Shown in pieces: positions 24,858-38,690 of a DNA stretch of 64,000 nt (position 1 is the stretch's first letter; the number at the start of each line of letters is the position of its first letter). The notes under the pieces were generated by a model. The model was given only the letters and a program-made list of their open reading frames with translations, was not told where the DNA came from and searched no databases. Source of the stretch: Pyrenopolyporus hunteri. Taxonomy: Eukaryota; Ascomycota; Sordariomycetes; Xylariales; Hypoxylaceae. The stretch is from NCBI GenBank assembly GCA_902806595.1, contig CADCXC010000001.1:496001-560000 (forward strand). Reading direction: 5' to 3'. A program made the translations under genes and the position numbers.

Positions 24858-27183
24858 ATTTTATAATTATACCTCTTCATTACGGTTAATATAAACTACG
24901 ATAAAACAATTAAAACGGTTAAAAAAACCACTTCGATTTAAATATTATACCGTTAACTCGCCGAAAACGTTATTAATTTTTCCTATAAAAACCGGAAATT
25001 AACTTTTATCGAATAACTTTACCCTTTTATTACGAGATAAAAAAATATTTTACGATATAACTTTACTTCGATAATAAAATATAACGGTAAATATAATCGT
25101 ATTATTTTATTTCTTTTTTTCCTTTAATATTAAAATTATTATTAACGTTAATATTAAAGGATATTTTATTTACCGCTTTTATAATAATTTATCGAATATT
25201 TAATTTTATTAATTTTATAAAAAAAAGGGATTTTATTTTTAACGGGTTATTTTTTTTATTAAATAATTATTTCGTTAAAAAATAAACGAACGAAAATTTA
25301 AATTAATAAAAAAAAAAATACGATTAAAAGAAATTAATAATATAAATGAAAAATCAATTTAAAATTATTATAAATAATTTATTATAATTTAATAACGTTT
25401 AATCGGCGATAATTAATATTAAAAAATTAATTATTTTTTATAATAATTAAAATTATATTAAATTAACGTCGACTAAAAAGTAAAATTTAATTATATCGAT
25501 TACGAGGATTACCCCGTTTAATAAACGATATAATACGTTTATACGAAATGTTAAAACGTTAAATACGTAAAAACATCAAATCGGTTTAAAATAATCGAAG
25601 ATAATTTTTTTATATATCGAAGTTATTTCTAAACCGATTAATAATAACCGTTTTAAACCTATTATCGATAATCTTAAATCAATTATTAACATTTATTTTA
25701 AAATCGTCGATAATAACCATTTTAACACCGTTAATAACGATTATTACGAAATTATTATAAAATTTTTTCGTAAACTACTTATAATCGATTACTTTTCGTA
25801 ATATAATATAATTATTAAAAAACGAAAAATTAATAATACGTTAATTAAATCGACCGGTTTATTTAATAAAAGTCGTTTTAAAACTTATAAATATAATATC
25901 CGTTAACGGTTAAAATCGTACGAAATTAAATATTATAAAAAATTAACATTTAAAAAATAAATAAAACCGCGATTTTAATTATAATTTAATTATATAAAAT
26001 AATAATAAATTATAATTATTATTATTATACGATGAAATTAAAAACCTAATAATAATATATAAAATAATCGATTTTAAATATATTAAAATTTTTTTTAATA
26101 ATTAATACGTATATATTTAAATTTATATAAAGTTTTAAAATTATTCGATATATATTAATATTAACATTATACTTTAATATTTATCGTAACGATAATAACG
26201 GTAGATATAACTTTATTAATTAACTTTATTATTTTACGTAATAAAAAATTAAATTATAAAATTATAAATTACATATATTTATTAATAAAATAAATATTAT
26301 AATATTATACGTTTATTTTATAAAATTAATTAATCGATAATAAATTTAAAAATAATTTCGCCGTTTTATTTAATACGAATAAAAATTTAAAAATTAAAAG
26401 TAAATTATATCGATATTATTAAAAAAAAAAAAAAATTAAAATATGACTTTTTTTAATTATAATTTTATATAAAAAAAGTAAATAATAAAGCCGTTTCGTA
26501 TATCGTTATCAATAACTTAATAAAATTAAATAAATACATAATAATATAATATCGTATTCGTACCTATATTAAATTTTACAATTTATAATATTTATAAATA
26601 TTTAAAGTTTAAACATTAAAGTAAAAGTTTAATTTAAATCTAGGTTAATAATATTAATTTAACACATTAATTCACCGATTAAATATAATTTATCTCTTAA
26701 AAATAATTTAAATAAACTTTATTATAACTTTATTTTATTTATATTCATTTTTATTAACTTTATAAATACCGCGCCTCTTATTTATATATATAATTACATT
26801 TTTCGTAAATAATTATTACTTTTATAAATACATATTAACTATTTCTATTATACGTAAAACCCGTTTTTATCGTATTACTGTAATTTTAAAAATATTTAAG
26901 TTTAAAACTTTTAATATATCGTTATAATCGAAATTTAAAAAAAAGATAAATATATTATATATTTAATTTTAATTAATGGCTTTTTTATTAATTATCCTTT
27001 TAATATCGTTTAAAGATTTATTTTTAAAATCGGTAATAATTTAATTAATTTAAATAAATCGAAATAATTTAAATTTATTATTTTTAATAATTATATAATT
27101 ATTAAAAAACTTTATTAAAAAATTAACGTCGCTACTATTAAATTAAATTAATATTAAAACTTTTAAAAAATTTAATATAATAT

Positions 27184-27490
27184 AAAAACGAAAAAAAGAA
27201 ACGAAATAAAATAAAAAAAAGTAAGGAAAGGTAGGAAAAAGTAGAGAGAGGTAAAAAAAAAATAAAAAAAGGTAAAAAAAAGAAAAAAAAAAAAAAAAAA
27301 AAAAAATAAAGAAAAAAAAAAAAGCAGGGAAATAAAAAAAAAAAAAAAAAAAAAAAAAATAAAAAAATAAAAAAAAGTAAAAAAAAATAAAAAAAGGTAA
27401 AAAAAGGTAAAAAAAGGTAAAAAAAAGTAAGGAAAGGTAAGAAAAGGTAAAAAAAAATAAAAAAAAATAAGAAAAAATAGGAAGAAATAA
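27184..27490 (+). repeat. Purine-biased low-complexity tract
   Basis: About 300 bases of A, G and T with only rare C. Parts are degenerate tandem copies of a ten-base TAAAAAAGGT-like unit (clearest at about 27390-27460), separated by long A runs. Confidence 0.8.
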
Positions 27491-27536
27491 TTTACGAAAC
27501 TTTTAAACGAACTTTTAAAAAATTAAATCGGACGTC

Positions 27537-27662
27537 GACTCGAATTTCGAATTTATTAAATCGGATTTTAAATACGTTAAATTAAACTTCGAACGTATCG
27601 AATCGAACTTTAAATTTATCGAATCGAATTTTAAAATTATCGAATCGAATTTTAAATTTATT
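27537..27662 (+). repeat. 21-bp tandem repeat, six copies
   Basis: Six consecutive 21-base units at 27537, 27558, 27579, 27600, 27621 and 27642, with consensus GAATCGAATTTTAAATTTATC. One plus-strand frame stays open through all 42 codons, each unit reading as a heptad close to E/K-S-N/D-F-K/E-x-I. Confidence 0.85.
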
Positions 27663-28782
27663 TATACGATTTTTTAAATTAATAAAATAAATTTTAATAT
27701 TATTTAATTATATATTAATATTAATAATATTAACTTCGAATACGTTAACGTAAATTTCAAAATGGAAAAATTATTTTACTTTAAATTTATTATAAAATAT
27801 TAAATATTTTTTATTTTTAATTAAAAATTAAAACGTTCGTTATTTTAAATAATTCGTAAATAATTTTAATTATATATTTAATTATAATAATAAAATTAAG
27901 TTAAAAATTTAATTACGCGACGAAATCTATATTAATTAAAATAAAAATTAAAAGTTAAAAATAAAATAGAAATAAATAATAAAAAAAAAACGGTACTTAA
28001 GTAATTAAAGGTAAAATATAATTAAAAAAATAAGATATTTTAAAAGAAATTTTAAAAAATAAGCTTTAATATATTTTATTATAAATAATATAAATACTTC
28101 GTAATTATATTATTAAAAAATTAATATTCGATTAAATTTCCCTTCGATACGATTAATTAATAATATTTATTTTTACTTTAATTTTAAAGTAATAATTTAT
28201 AATAAAAATTTAACTACAATTAAATACGGTTATAAATTTCGAAAATATTAATTTTACGCGTAATAAATAATATAAATTAATTTTTAATTTATAATAAATA
28301 ATATATAAATATCGATTTATATAAAATTATATATAAAAATATAAAAATCGAAAATAAAAATACCGTATATATTAAACATTTTATATAATAAAAAGTTATA
28401 ATAATATTTAAAAAAATTATTTATAAAATTTAAAACTTATTTTTCGATTTTTTATCGACGATTATTATTATATCGATTTTTTATTTATAATCGTTATTAT
28501 ATCGACTTTATATATAATTATTTTTAAATTAATTTAAATTATAGATTTAATACGAATCGAATTTTAAAAATTAAAATATTATTATATTAATAATATAAAA
28601 AAAAAAAAAAAATTAATTCGCGATTTAAAAAATCGAAGCGAAACCGTATTTCGAATTTTATTATTAATTTTTTAATAAAATTAAATTATCGTATAATATT
28701 ATAACGGTTTTATATATCGAATTTTATAAACTTCTTTTAATAATAACTTTAAACATTATTAAAAAAAATTAAAGTTCAGTGG

Positions 28783-29430
28783 ATAACATATCGTAAAATT
28801 AATAAATGACGTATCGTAAAATTAATGGATAACGTATCGTAAAGTTAGTAAATAACGTATTATAAATTTAACGGATAACGTATTATAAATTTAACGGATG
28901 GTACATTATAAATTTAACGGATGGCGTTTCGTAAAGTTAATAAATAATATATTATAAATTTAATAGATAGTTTTTTATAGGTTTAATAAATAACGTTTTA
29001 TAAATTAAAAAAATAACGTATTATAAATTTAATAAATAATTTTTTATAAGTTCGATAAATATTATATTATAAATTTAATAAATAACGTTTTATTAATTTA
29101 ATAAATAATTTTTTATAAGTTTAATAAATATCGTAAATATTACATATAAATTTTATAAATAATTTTTTATAAATTTAATAAATAACGTATTAAAATTTAA
29201 TAAATAAAATATTATAATTTAATAAACGAATTTTTATAATTTTAATAAATAAAAACTATAATTTAATTAATGAGATATTATAAATTTAATAAATAACGTA
29301 TTAAAATTTAATTAATGAAATATTATAATTTAATAAATAAGTTTTTATAACTTTAATAAATAGATAAAAACTATAATTTAATTAATAAAATACTATAAAT
29401 TTAATAAATAACGCATCGTAAATTTAACGT
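28783..29430 (+). repeat. 23-bp minisatellite, about 28 copies
   Basis: The core unit is ATAACGTATTATAAATTTAA followed by three variable bases. Consecutive units start with ATAACG, ATGGTA, ATAATT and similar. Units at the left keep more C and G (ACGTATCGTAAA) than those at the right. Toward the right end unit length drifts to 21-25 bases. Confidence 0.85.
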
Positions 29431-31994
29431 ATTAATAAAAGTTAAATAATTAAATCGCTATTATATATAATTCGTAATAAATATATAAAATTTTTAACTA
29501 TTATTTTCGTAAAAATAATCGCTTTTATTTATTTTTAATAAATAAATATATAAATATTAAAAAATAAATTATTAAAACTTATTTTTAAATGTTATTATAT
29601 TACGTAATCGTTTAACGGTAATATTATAAAAGTAATCGATAATATAATACGAAATAATTTCGCCGCTTTATTTTAATATTTATAAAATTTTTAAAGTTAT
29701 AATTTAATATATTATTTTTTATTTTTAACGTTTAAACTTTTAACCTATAAACTTAAATAAAATAATATATTTATATTAAAAATATTACGAAATAATATTA
29801 CGAATAATAATTATATAAAAATCACTTATAGTTAATATTTTTTTACTTTTTATATATATGTTATATATATTTTATAATATAAAATATTACGAAATATAAA
29901 CTTTATAAATAAATATATAAATAAATAAAAAAAAAATAATAAAATTTAATTCATTGTTTTTTTAATTTATTTAATTTTCTATAAAAAAAATTTAATCGAT
30001 TTTATATATATTTAAATAAAAAAAATTTTATTTTTATTATAATGTTACGTATTAATTTAACCTTATTATATTAACGTTGAAATACGAAAAGATAATTTCG
30101 CCGTTAATTATATTTATATAAAATCGTAAATTTTTAAGTTATACCATTTTTTTTCCTTTTATTAATTTTTAAAAAAAAATACTATATCTAAAAACGATTA
30201 AATCAAATATCTTAAAATTACCGCCGAAATAAATTTTTTATAAAGGGAAAAAAATATTATATTTTTAATATAAATATATTTAATCGATTTTATAATATTA
30301 CGTAATTAATTATTTAATAATTTTATTAACATATTATAACACGTTTTATCGATAAATTTTAAATTTAATAATTTTATTAATATAATTAAATAATAATAAC
30401 TTAAAACGTATATATCGAAAAATCGATTATATATACTTTCGTTTATTTAACATTCGAAAACGACGATATGTTTAAAATTAAATTATCTCGAATTATTTAT
30501 AAAATCCGTAATAACGGATTCGAAATCGTTAATTATCCTTTTAAATCGACGTAATATAAAATCGTACGTTATAAAAAAATTATTTAACGAAATATTTCGA
30601 TGTATAATACTTTAAAAATATATATAATTTAACTTTTATAACGCGTCGTAGAAAATATATAAACGCATTTATTTTCGAAATAAAAGATTTAAAATCGAAA
30701 ATTATACGCGTTAACGAAAAAAGAAATTTTCGAAAAAATAAAAAATTAACGACATTATTATATAAATATTTATAAAATTTATAAACTCGAAGTATTTCGA
30801 TTATATTTTTTAAATTATAATAAAATTAAAGTATGTAAACCGTCGAATGATATTAATTTCGTTACATATTATTATCGATATTATTTTAAAATTATATTAT
30901 TTAACGGGGATAATTTTTACGGTAATAATTTAATTAATATTTATTCGTACATTCGTTTTAATAAAATCGTATATTTTTACCTTAAATAATTTACGATGGA
31001 AAATATAATCGTTAATATAATATTAATTAATATAAAAAATAATATCGAATCTAAAATTCGAATATTTTTTATTAAAATAAACTTAACGAAAAAATTCATT
31101 TCGATATAAAATAAAATACTTTTTATTTACCTTTTTTAAAATAAATATTAAAATTAATTTAAATTTTTCGAAACGTATTCGATTATTTTTATAATAAAAA
31201 ACGATTATTTTTTTTACCCGTAAAATTTTATCGATGTCGTTTTTTTCGTAACTTAAATATATAAATAAATAGTTATCGAATATAATTATTAATAAAAATT
31301 ACTTAAATATTTTCGTAAAAAAAATTAATTTTATAATAAATGCCGGCATAAATTTAAATTTAACCCCTATTAAAATATCCGCGTTTCCGCGTAAACGTTT
31401 AAATATTTCTTACTTAATCGTTCATTCGATATTAAACCCTTCGAATTTTTACGAAATATTTAAAAAAAAATAAATTCGATTTTAATTATTTATACTCGTA
31501 AAATCGATCTCTATAAATTTATAATAATAATTAAAACTTTTTAAATATAATTAATTTATAATTTTTATAATTTAAATTATAAAAATTTAAATCGTTTCGT
31601 TACTTTTAATTATTTTTAAAAACCTAATTAATATAAAAAAAATATCTATTATTATAATTACGTCGTTATTTAAAATATTAAAGTTATATAAAACGTTTAT
31701 TTAAATAATTATAATACGTAACGTTTAATTATTAAATAAAAAAATATAATTTTAAAAAAAATAAATTTAATTAATAAAATAATAATTACGAATTAATTAA
31801 TTATAAAAATAAAAACTTATTTACGTAATATTATACCATTAAATTATAATATTAAAAAAATTAATAAATAAATTTAAATATTTATTTAAATTTAAATTTT
31901 ATAAAAGGAATTATTAACAATAAATAATATTTAAAACGTCGAATCGTATATAACCGTTATATATATTATTAAAATACGAATATTAAATTCGAAT

Positions 31995-32026
<32 letters not shown>

Positions 32027-34329
32027 AAAGTCATTATTTTAAAAGTATATTTATCGTAATAATAAATACGTTTATTTTTATTTTATTTTATTTTTTTTAA
32101 AAATATATTTAAAATTTAAAAAAAAAAAAAATATATATTGCGATTAAAAATTCCGCGGTTATAAATAATATATAATATACGACTTAACGTAAAAAAATAT
32201 TATAAACTCCATTAATAAACGTATTAAATTAAAAAGATAAATTATTATAAAATCTTAAATATAACATACCTAAATTAATAAAATATAATATATATATAAT
32301 TAAAATTTTTTTTATTTTATTTTTATTATAAAAATTATTTTAATTTTAAAAATATATAAATATAATACACTAATTTACTTATTAAAATATAATAAGTTTA
32401 AACGATTTATTTTAAAAGTATAAATATTAATATATAATATTATAATATAATTTAAATATTATTATAATCTTTATTATATAAAACTTAAAATACGTATACG
32501 AAACTTTTAACCGTAATATTTATACGTATTTAAACCTTTTTATAAATTCGAATAAATTATTTTTATTAATTAATAAAATAATTATTATATTATATTTATA
32601 TAATAACTTTATTATTATTTATAAATTTTACTTAACTTTTATTATATCGTTTATAATTTATCGAATTATAAATTTATAAAATTAAACGATTATATTATAA
32701 TAAATAAAAGTAATTATTAAAAAAAATAAATATTTTTTTAATTATAAAAAAAAAAAAAAAAAAAAAAATTATAATATTTAACGATTACTTTTTTCGATAT
32801 TATTAACCTTTTTTATTAACGAAATTAATTAAAGAAATATTTTTAAATTATTAAAAGTATAAAATCCTCGCCGTTTCGTTACCGAAACGACTTAATTAAA
32901 CTATAAATAAAAACCGTATAAATTTAAACTTACGAACGTCGAAAAAATCGTATTAAAAATCCGCTTAAATAAAAAAAAACGTAAAAAATCGTATCGAATA
33001 AAAAATAAATATTTTATATTTAATGTAAAAAGTTAACGATCGAACGAATTTAAATTTAATAATTAAAATTAACGAAATTTTCGTAAACGATTATTCGTTT
33101 TCGTTCGTTTAAATTCGACATTAATTAAAAAATATTTTTATCGTTCGCTTTTAAATTTAACGATTATATTAATTATTTTACCGCTCGTTTTATCGAATAT
33201 ACGTATATACGTATATATTTTATTCTTTCGTTATTAATATCGTCGTTAATTTTAACGTCGATATTACGTATAAATCTTTTTTTAATATTCGATATCCCGT
33301 TAAATAACCCGTACTTTAACGGGCCGAATGATAAAATAAACGCGTTAATCGAAAAAATAAAAAAATAAAAACTCGGTTTTTTAAAAATTCGATTAAAACG
33401 GTAAACTTCGTCGTTTAAGGTTAAATATTAAATAATAATATATCGATAACATTTATTTTACTTCGATTATATAAAATGATTTTAAATGAAAATAAAAGGA
33501 AATAATAAAAAGTATTTATAAATAAAAATAAATCGTTAAATATAAATATATAATTAATAATATAATAAAATAACTTATTAATTATACATTCGTATTTATT
33601 TCGACGGTTCGTTTCTATTTATAAATTAACATATATTCGATTATAATTATTTTTTTTATTAAATTTAAAAAAAGTTTTATTTATAATATTATATAATAAT
33701 TATACGTTATTTTCTTTACCGTTTTTATTATTTTTTTCTATTATTTAAAAGTATAAAATCTATTAATCGACGGTTTAATAACTTAAATTAACCGTATATT
33801 TAAACACTATTTATTAATATTAAACTTAATAATTTTATCGTATATTTTTAATTCGCGACTTTTCGAAACGAAACGATAATTTTTCGTAATATAATTTAAA
33901 AAAAATCGCTATAAAAAATTAATGTCGATATATTATTAAATCCCTTATTAAAATGTTTATATGTATTAAATATTAAAGGTTAAATACTAATAATTTAATT
34001 ATTTATTAAAAGGAAAAAAAATCGATATAATTATATAAATTTAATAACGTTTAAAGCTTTTTATATATTATATTTACTCTTTAAAAATTACTCGAAATTA
34101 ACCGAAAAATTAAACGTTAATTCTATTTCGAATATAATGTCGATACGAAAAGTTTTAAATATTTAATGTTTATCTTTATATATATTACGATTATTAATTA
34201 TTTTTTTAAAATAAAGTAAAATATATTTATTATTAATAAAATTAAACGATTTAATTATCGATTTTATTTTCGATATCGAGGTATTTTAAACGAACGATAT
34301 CGATTTATAAAATGAAAAATCGTTAATAC

Positions 34330-34480
34330 GACTCGTAATATTAAAAATTAAAAATTAAATTTTATTAATATTATAAAAAAAAAAAAAAAAAAAATTAAAC
34401 CGCGATTTTATATATAAACTTCGACGGTACATTCGATCGAAACTTTAATATCGATTATTTAAAAGGGTTAAATTAACCGC
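34330..34480 (-). repeat. Dispersed repeat family A, copy 4 (inverted)
   Basis: Reverse complement of copies 2 and 3: AATATTAAAAATTAAAAATT, a poly-A run (about 34374-34394), ACCGCGATTTTATATATAAA, then CTTCGACGG and ATATCGATTATTTAA. Confidence 0.7.
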
Positions 34481-37400
34481 ATTAAACCGCGATAATCGCG
34501 ATATTACGTTAATAAAAATTACGTTTACTTTTATTTTTATCGATGTCGTTTTAATTACCCGTTTACCGTAAAACGACGATTTTTTAATATATTTTAATTA
34601 AACGTAAATAAGAAAAGTATATTTAAAACGTCGTTATTCGATAATATATCAATAATTTCTTCGTTCGATATCGAAAAATACTATTCGAAAACTTCGACTT
34701 ATCGTTAATACCATCGAAAAAAATAAACGAAGTAAAATAATTTTAATATTAATATAAGTCGAAACAATATTATTTTTAATTAATAAAAAATAAATAATTT
34801 TAAAATAAATATTTTAACGTATATTTAATATAATTAATTAAATACGTTTTTAAAGTAAATTATTCGATTATTATTATTTTAATTTAAAAATTTAAAAAAT
34901 AATATACTTTATTAAAATCGTTTATCGATTTAAAAAAAAACGAGTTAATTACGTTATTTTTTTTATTTAATCTTTCGCTATTTATTATTATATTATTAAT
35001 GATTAAATTTACGAGTATATTATTTACTATTTTTTCGTCGTTTTTTATGTTTTCCACGGTAAGTAACGTAAAAATAATATCCTTAAAAAAATAATAAATA
35101 TTTAAGTTATTCGAAAATAAAAGTAGATTAAATTTTATTAACGAATAAATTTAAATAATACACTTTTACGAATAAGGTTAATTAACGAAAAAACGTTAAT
35201 TATAAACTAAATTTAATAAATACGGTAAATTTTTTAATTTAATTATTATATAAAAAAAGTTATTTAAATTTAAAAAAAAATTAATAATAATAAACGGTAT
35301 AAAAACGTAATAATGTTAATATTTATATTATTAAAATTATAATAAAATAATTATCGATGGGTTATTTTATATTAAAACGAAATAAACGTTTCGTTTTTTT
35401 TTTTTTATTATTTTTTTTTATTTTTTCGAAGGGTTTATATATACGTTTAAATTATTATATATTATTAAACGTATACATTTTTTTATTAAATATTATTTAT
35501 ATTATATAATATTTAAACGGGTAATTAATTAAAGACGTAATTAAATTATTATAAAACTATTATATAAAATAATGTTATTAATACCGTTTAAAGCTTATAA
35601 GCCGGTTAAATTAACCTCTTATTTAAATAATAACTTTTATTAAAATAATGTTTTTTAAAAATAATATTATTTTTATTTATATTATTATTCGTATAATTTA
35701 AACGAAATTATTATTTCGTAAATATTATAACGCGGCTCGTAACGCGTTTAAAAATTTTATTAGTTTTTTTTTTTATATTAAATTTATAACATTTTTAACC
35801 GTAATTTTTTCGTTTTCGACTACTTTTATCCCTATTTTTTCGTATTTATTTAACGTTACGTTAAATATTAAAATAAATAAATAGTTAATAATTTAAAGTT
35901 TTTCGTTAAAATATATAATTAAATCGAATACGATTAATAAATATTTAAATATTTACTTTAAATAAATTAATATATAAATATAAATACTTACGAAATAAAT
36001 CGATAAATGTTTAAATACTTATTAAATAATTAAAAAATAATATTAAAATTTATTAATTATAATTATCGTTTAAATTAATAAATTTTTTAATTTTATTTTT
36101 TTATAATTTAAAAATAAATTATATTCGATAATTTTTCCTTTTAAAATATTTTAAAAATAATAATTTAATTAATATTAATAAAAATTTATTTAAAATTTAT
36201 TTATTAATATATTTTAAAATATAAATAAATATATTTTTTATAATATCTTTTTATATAAATTCGCGTTTTTTATAAAAATTCGCATTTTTTATAATAATTC
36301 GTATTTTTTATAATAACTTCTTTATATTTTATTTCCTTTAAAATATTTATATATTAATTTTATTTTATAATTTTAAATATTTAATTTTTATATTTCGAAA
36401 TTTCGATTAAATATATTATATATTTTTTAATATTACTACGTTAAATTAAATTAACGAAATTCGAAAACTTTATTATATTTACTTTTAAAATATTTTCGAA
36501 TAAATTAAATAAATAATAAATAAACTTATTACGAAATATTCGTCTTCGACGATAATATATTAATATTATTATTTTTAAATAAAACGATTAACTTACTACC
36601 TTTATAATAATTAAATCGAAAGTAATTAACTTTATTAACATTAAGTAAAATCTTAATTAAAATTAAATAAAATCTTTTAATTAAAATTTAAAAAAAAAAG
36701 AAAATTTTTTTTTAAAATTTATATAATCGACTATTTATTATATTAATAATAATAACGAATAATCGAAAATAATCGATAACGTTATTTTAATCGATTATAT
36801 TATTTAAATTTTAACGAAAATTAAAAAAACCCTCGTAAATAAATCGATAATAAAAATAATTCGAAATCGATAAATAAAATTAATTTCGCGTTTTTTTATT
36901 TTTTTAATTAATTAATAATATTCATTATTAATTTAAATTAAAATAAACCATTACTTTTAATAATCGTAATTATAATCGAAGCCGTCGACATCGAAAGTTA
37001 AAATTAATATAATTTTAATCGTTAATTAATAATTTCGAAAGTAAATTAATTTATATATATTTTTATTATCGAATACGATTTTTAATTATTTATAATCGTT
37101 TACGTAATAATTATTAACATTATTTTACTTTTAAAATATACTTACGTAAATTATAAAATAAATTAAAATTCCTTTTAATATTACATCGTTTTATTTAATT
37201 ATTTTTATAATATTTACGTCGAATATTATTATAATAATAATAATAATAAATACTTTTACCGATATAATATATATTACTTTATTAATATATATTAAATAAT
37301 TAATTTAATTATTATAAACGTAAAAAAACACATATAAGTAAATAACGTATTTAAAACCATTTCTAAATCGTTTTTAATATTTATTTAAATCGAAAAATCG

Positions 37401-37714
37401 ATATCGATTTTAACTTTCGTTTTTAAAATAATTAAAAATATTAAAATTTAATTATTCGATATAATTAATTAAATTTAAAAATTTAAACGTAAAAAATTAA
37501 TTATTAATATTTAATATTATATGTAAATATTATTATATATATAATACATTTAAATAATTATTTATTTTATTATATTTTTATTTATATTTATTTATTATTT
37601 ATTTATTTTACGACATTAAAATTTTTATCGTATATTATAAAATTTTAAAAGTTAAAATAATTCGATTAAAAATATAATAAAACGTATAAACTTTTAAATT
37701 ATTATAATTTAATA

Positions 37715-37975
37715 CGGTTAAATTAATTTTATTAAATAATAAATATCGAAGTTTTAATTAATTACGTTATTAAAATTTATATATAAAATCGTAGTTTAAT
37801 TTTTTTTTTTTTTTTTTTTATAATATTAATAAAATTTAATTTTTAATCTTTAATATTACGCGCCGTATTAAAGTTAAACCGCGATTTTATATATAAACTT
37901 TAATTACGTAATCGATCGAAACTTCGATATCGATTATTTAATAAAATTAAATTAATTACATCGAATCGTAATAAA
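37715..37975. repeat. Fold-back element of family A (copy 5, two inverted arms)
   Basis: A left arm (about 37715-37796) and a right arm (about 37873-37970) are reverse complements of each other over roughly 80 bases, with mismatches. They share ATTTTATTAAATAAT, ATATCGAAGTTT and TATATATAAAATCG in inverted order. Between them lie a poly-T run and the TTTTTAATCTTTAATATTAC core. This is a miniature inverted-repeat or solo fold-back structure. Confidence 0.7.
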
Positions 37976-38079
37976 AAAAAAAATTATAAAGTTTATATAT
38001 ATTAAAATAAAATAATAAAATTATTTTATATTACGTTATCGATAATTTATTACTTTTTAAAAATCGTATATAATAATAT

Positions 38080-38310
38080 AATTTTATATTAAAGTATTCG
38101 CCGTAACGATAATAATAATAAATATATTTTTATTAAATATTTCGTCGTTTTACGCGATAAAAATTTAAGGTATAAATTTTTAAAAAAAATATAAATATTA
38201 ATTAATATAAAATTAACTTATTTATAACTTTTAAATATATATAATTTAATTAATTTTTTTTATTTTTTTACCTTTTATTATACGATCGTATAATTTTATT
38301 TCGATTATTT
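38080..38310 (+). repeat. Dispersed repeat family B, copy 4
   Basis: Contains CGCCGTAACGATAATAATAA, ATATATTTTTATTAAATA, TTCGTCGTTTTACGCGAT and a terminal TTTTATTATACGATCGTA. It matches copy 1 near the left edge of the block in direct orientation. Confidence 0.6.
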
Positions 38311-38690
38311 ATTAATAATTTTTTATTCGTTTAATATTATATATTCGCGATGATTTTTTTATTATAATTTTATTTAATTTATAAAAATAAATTTATTATT
38401 TTTTTTAATTATATTATAAATTTATTATTTAATTAAATAATTATATAATTTAATAATATATATTTTATAACTTTTTATAGTTTTTACGTAATTATAACTA
38501 AAAAATAAATTTAATATCTAAAAATTTTTCGATTTAACGATTTAACGGAAAATTTTTTTACGGTCCGACGTATCGTATATTATATTTTCTTTTTTATATA
38601 AGTAGTAAATAATTTTATAATATTTCGCGTTACATAATAGGAAAATAAAATACGTAGCGACCCGTTTAATAAGAGTTTAAAGGTTTAGAC

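Larger units (their letters stand above)
17101..38690. repeat. RIP-like AT-rich block with degenerate repeats, no genes
   Basis: About 21.6 kb in which base composition drops abruptly to roughly 15-20% GC by eye; many 60-base lines hold fewer than ten G or C. TpA is extremely abundant. Remaining cytosines are mostly in CpG, while CpA, CpT and CpC are rare. No reading frame of useful length exists in any frame. These are the known marks of repeat-induced point mutation, in which C in duplicated DNA is changed to T, preferentially at CpA. Inside are dispersed repeats in both orientations plus several tandem arrays, listed separately. The edges are sharp: near 17,100 on the left and 38,640-38,700 on the right. 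The block probably consists of dead transposons and may be constitutive heterochromatin; a centromeric role cannot be judged from sequence alone. Confidence 0.9.

Noticed and set aside
17101..38690. Centromere
   Set aside because: AT-rich RIP DNA is compatible with a regional fungal centromere, but 21.6 kb of degenerate repeats is also ordinary heterochromatin; sequence alone cannot decide without CENP-A data.
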